A stretch of DNA of 7,600 nt, taken from the NCBI GenBank assembly GCA_900551195.1, contig URVD01000083.1, positions 1-7,600 on the forward strand. Direction: 5' to 3'. The first letter of the stretch is position 1, and every line of letters starts with the position of its first letter. Source of the DNA: an uncultured Collinsella sp. (GTDB lineage Bacteria > Actinomycetota > Coriobacteriia > Coriobacteriales > Coriobacteriaceae). The notes beneath the pieces were generated by a model, which ran no database searches, had not been told where the DNA came from, and worked only from the letters and a program-made list of their open reading frames with translations. Position numbers and translations under genes: made by a program. Below, in pieces: positions 5,896-7,600 of the stretch.

Positions 5896-6377
5896 TATTC
5901 GATGCCTTGGCGGGCTAGGAGGCCTTCGTCGAAGTAATGTTTGACGGGGCGCATTTCGGTGACCAGGTCTGCCAGATCGGCGAGGGGCAGCAGACCGCGG
6001 CCGGTGAGCACGAGCTCCGTGGTGGTCGGTTTCATCGCGATCAACGCTTCGACATCTTCGCGCGTCACAAAGCCCCGTCGCATGGCTTCTCCCAGCTCAT
6101 CCAAGATCAGCACGTCGACCTGGCTAATCTGCTCGCGCGCCAGCTCCATGATCTGTGCGGCACAGGCTTCGGGCGTGTCACGGTCGGCTTGTACGATGCG
6201 CAGGCCCAAACGGGGCGCCGCATCATGCTCGGCGCAGTGCAGCTTCTTGGCAAACTGAAGCATGAGCACGTTAAGTCCATAGCCTGTGGCGCGCAGCGCG
6301 AGCCCCAGCGCGGCCGTCGTCTTGCCCTTGCCGTCGCCCGTGTAGATCTGAACCTTGCCGACTTCCAGTGATGCCAT
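5892..6377 (-). CDS. cobO: Corrinoid (cob(I)alamin) adenosyltransferase, CobO/BtuR family
   Basis: The enzyme transfers the 5'-deoxyadenosyl group of ATP to cob(I)alamin or a corrinoid precursor to make the coenzyme form. Family marks are IYTGDGKGKTTAALGLALRA with the P-loop GDGKGKTT (residues 14-21), VLILDELGEAMRRG as the Walker B-like strand, ELVLTGRGLLP, then ADLVTEMRPVKHYFDEG and the C-terminal ARQGIEY. At 161 residues it is slightly short; it lacks the extended N-terminus of E. coli BtuR. The ATG at 6377 has AAGGA five bases upstream on the minus strand. It is divergent from ftsH and convergent with the exporter, with no other cobalamin genes in the window, so it may serve salvage; that is inference. 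The 92-base leader is too short for a cobalamin riboswitch. Confidence 0.95.
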   Translation of the reverse strand: MASLEVGKVQIYTGDGKGKTTAALGLALRATGYGLNVLMLQFAKKLHCAEHDAAPRLGLRIVQADRDTPEACAAQIMELAREQISQVDVLILDELGEAMRRGFVTREDVEALIAMKPTTTELVLTGRGLLPLADLADLVTEMRPVKHYFDEGLLARQGIEY

Positions 6378-6391
6378 CTCTGTCCTTTCGT

Positions 6392-6448
6392 GCCCGGCGT
6401 CGGTTTATCGCCGGCCGGGTTGGGTATTCTAGTTAGCATTATCAACCC
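6392..6448. promoter_or_regulatory. Divergent cobO/ftsH control region with short inverted repeats
   Basis: The 92-base gap 6378-6469 serves two divergent genes. It holds a GC-rich stretch where CCCGGC or CCGGCG can pair with GCCGGG or CGCCGG, and GGGTTG (6417-6422) matched by CAACCC (6443-6448) around a -10-like TATTCT (6425-6430) on the plus strand. No convincing -35 box is seen. Function is unproven. Confidence 0.3.
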
Positions 6449-6454
6449 CAGTAG

Positions 6455-7600
<1,146 letters not shown>

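Overview
The window looks like core chromosome of a high-GC anaerobe of the Coriobacteriia, probably Collinsella-like. The support is indirect: GC-rich third codon positions, strong AGGAGG-type ribosome binding sites close to the starts, a Clostridia-like thymidylate synthase and dihydrofolate reductase, and a cobalamin adenosyltransferase next to ftsH. I could not search a database, so the genus is an inference.

Layout. 1-939 (+): 3' part of ffh (signal recognition particle GTPase). Its first 39 bases do not encode the expected Ffh residues. 966-1001: strong hairpin between convergent genes. 1063-1827 (-): one ORF joining a DUF134 helix-turn-helix domain to a NifX/NifB-type metal-cluster domain, with a Cys/His-rich tail and a near-perfect internal ribosome binding site before the second domain. 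1828-1993: divergent control region with two TGnCATATGTCA palindromes 53 bp apart. 1994-2842 and 2852-3370 (+): thyA and folA, a two-gene unit for dTMP synthesis and folate recycling. 3480-4394 (+): a TrmH/SpoU-family RNA 2'-O-methyltransferase. 4520-5869 (+): a MATE-family multidrug/Na+ antiporter-like exporter. 5892-6377 (-): cobO, the corrinoid adenosyltransferase, convergent with the exporter, with both stop codons in opposite arms of one inverted repeat. 6470-7600 (+): ftsH, 5' part, cut by the window end before the protease domain.

No stretch longer than 300 bases lacks a gene; the longest gap is the 166-bp region 1828-1993. I saw no tRNA, rRNA, CRISPR array or complete mobile element.

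How the genes fit together: most are housekeeping genes with unrelated jobs (protein targeting, membrane protein quality control, nucleotide synthesis, RNA modification, cofactor activation, export). ThyA turns methylene-tetrahydrofolate into dihydrofolate, and FolA reduces that back, so the adjacent pair closes a cycle. I found no clear new multi-gene system. The parts most worth a second look are the DUF134-NifX gene with its internal start, metal-binding tail and paired operators, the broken 5' edge of ffh, and the three-arm inverted repeat at the exporter/cobO junction.
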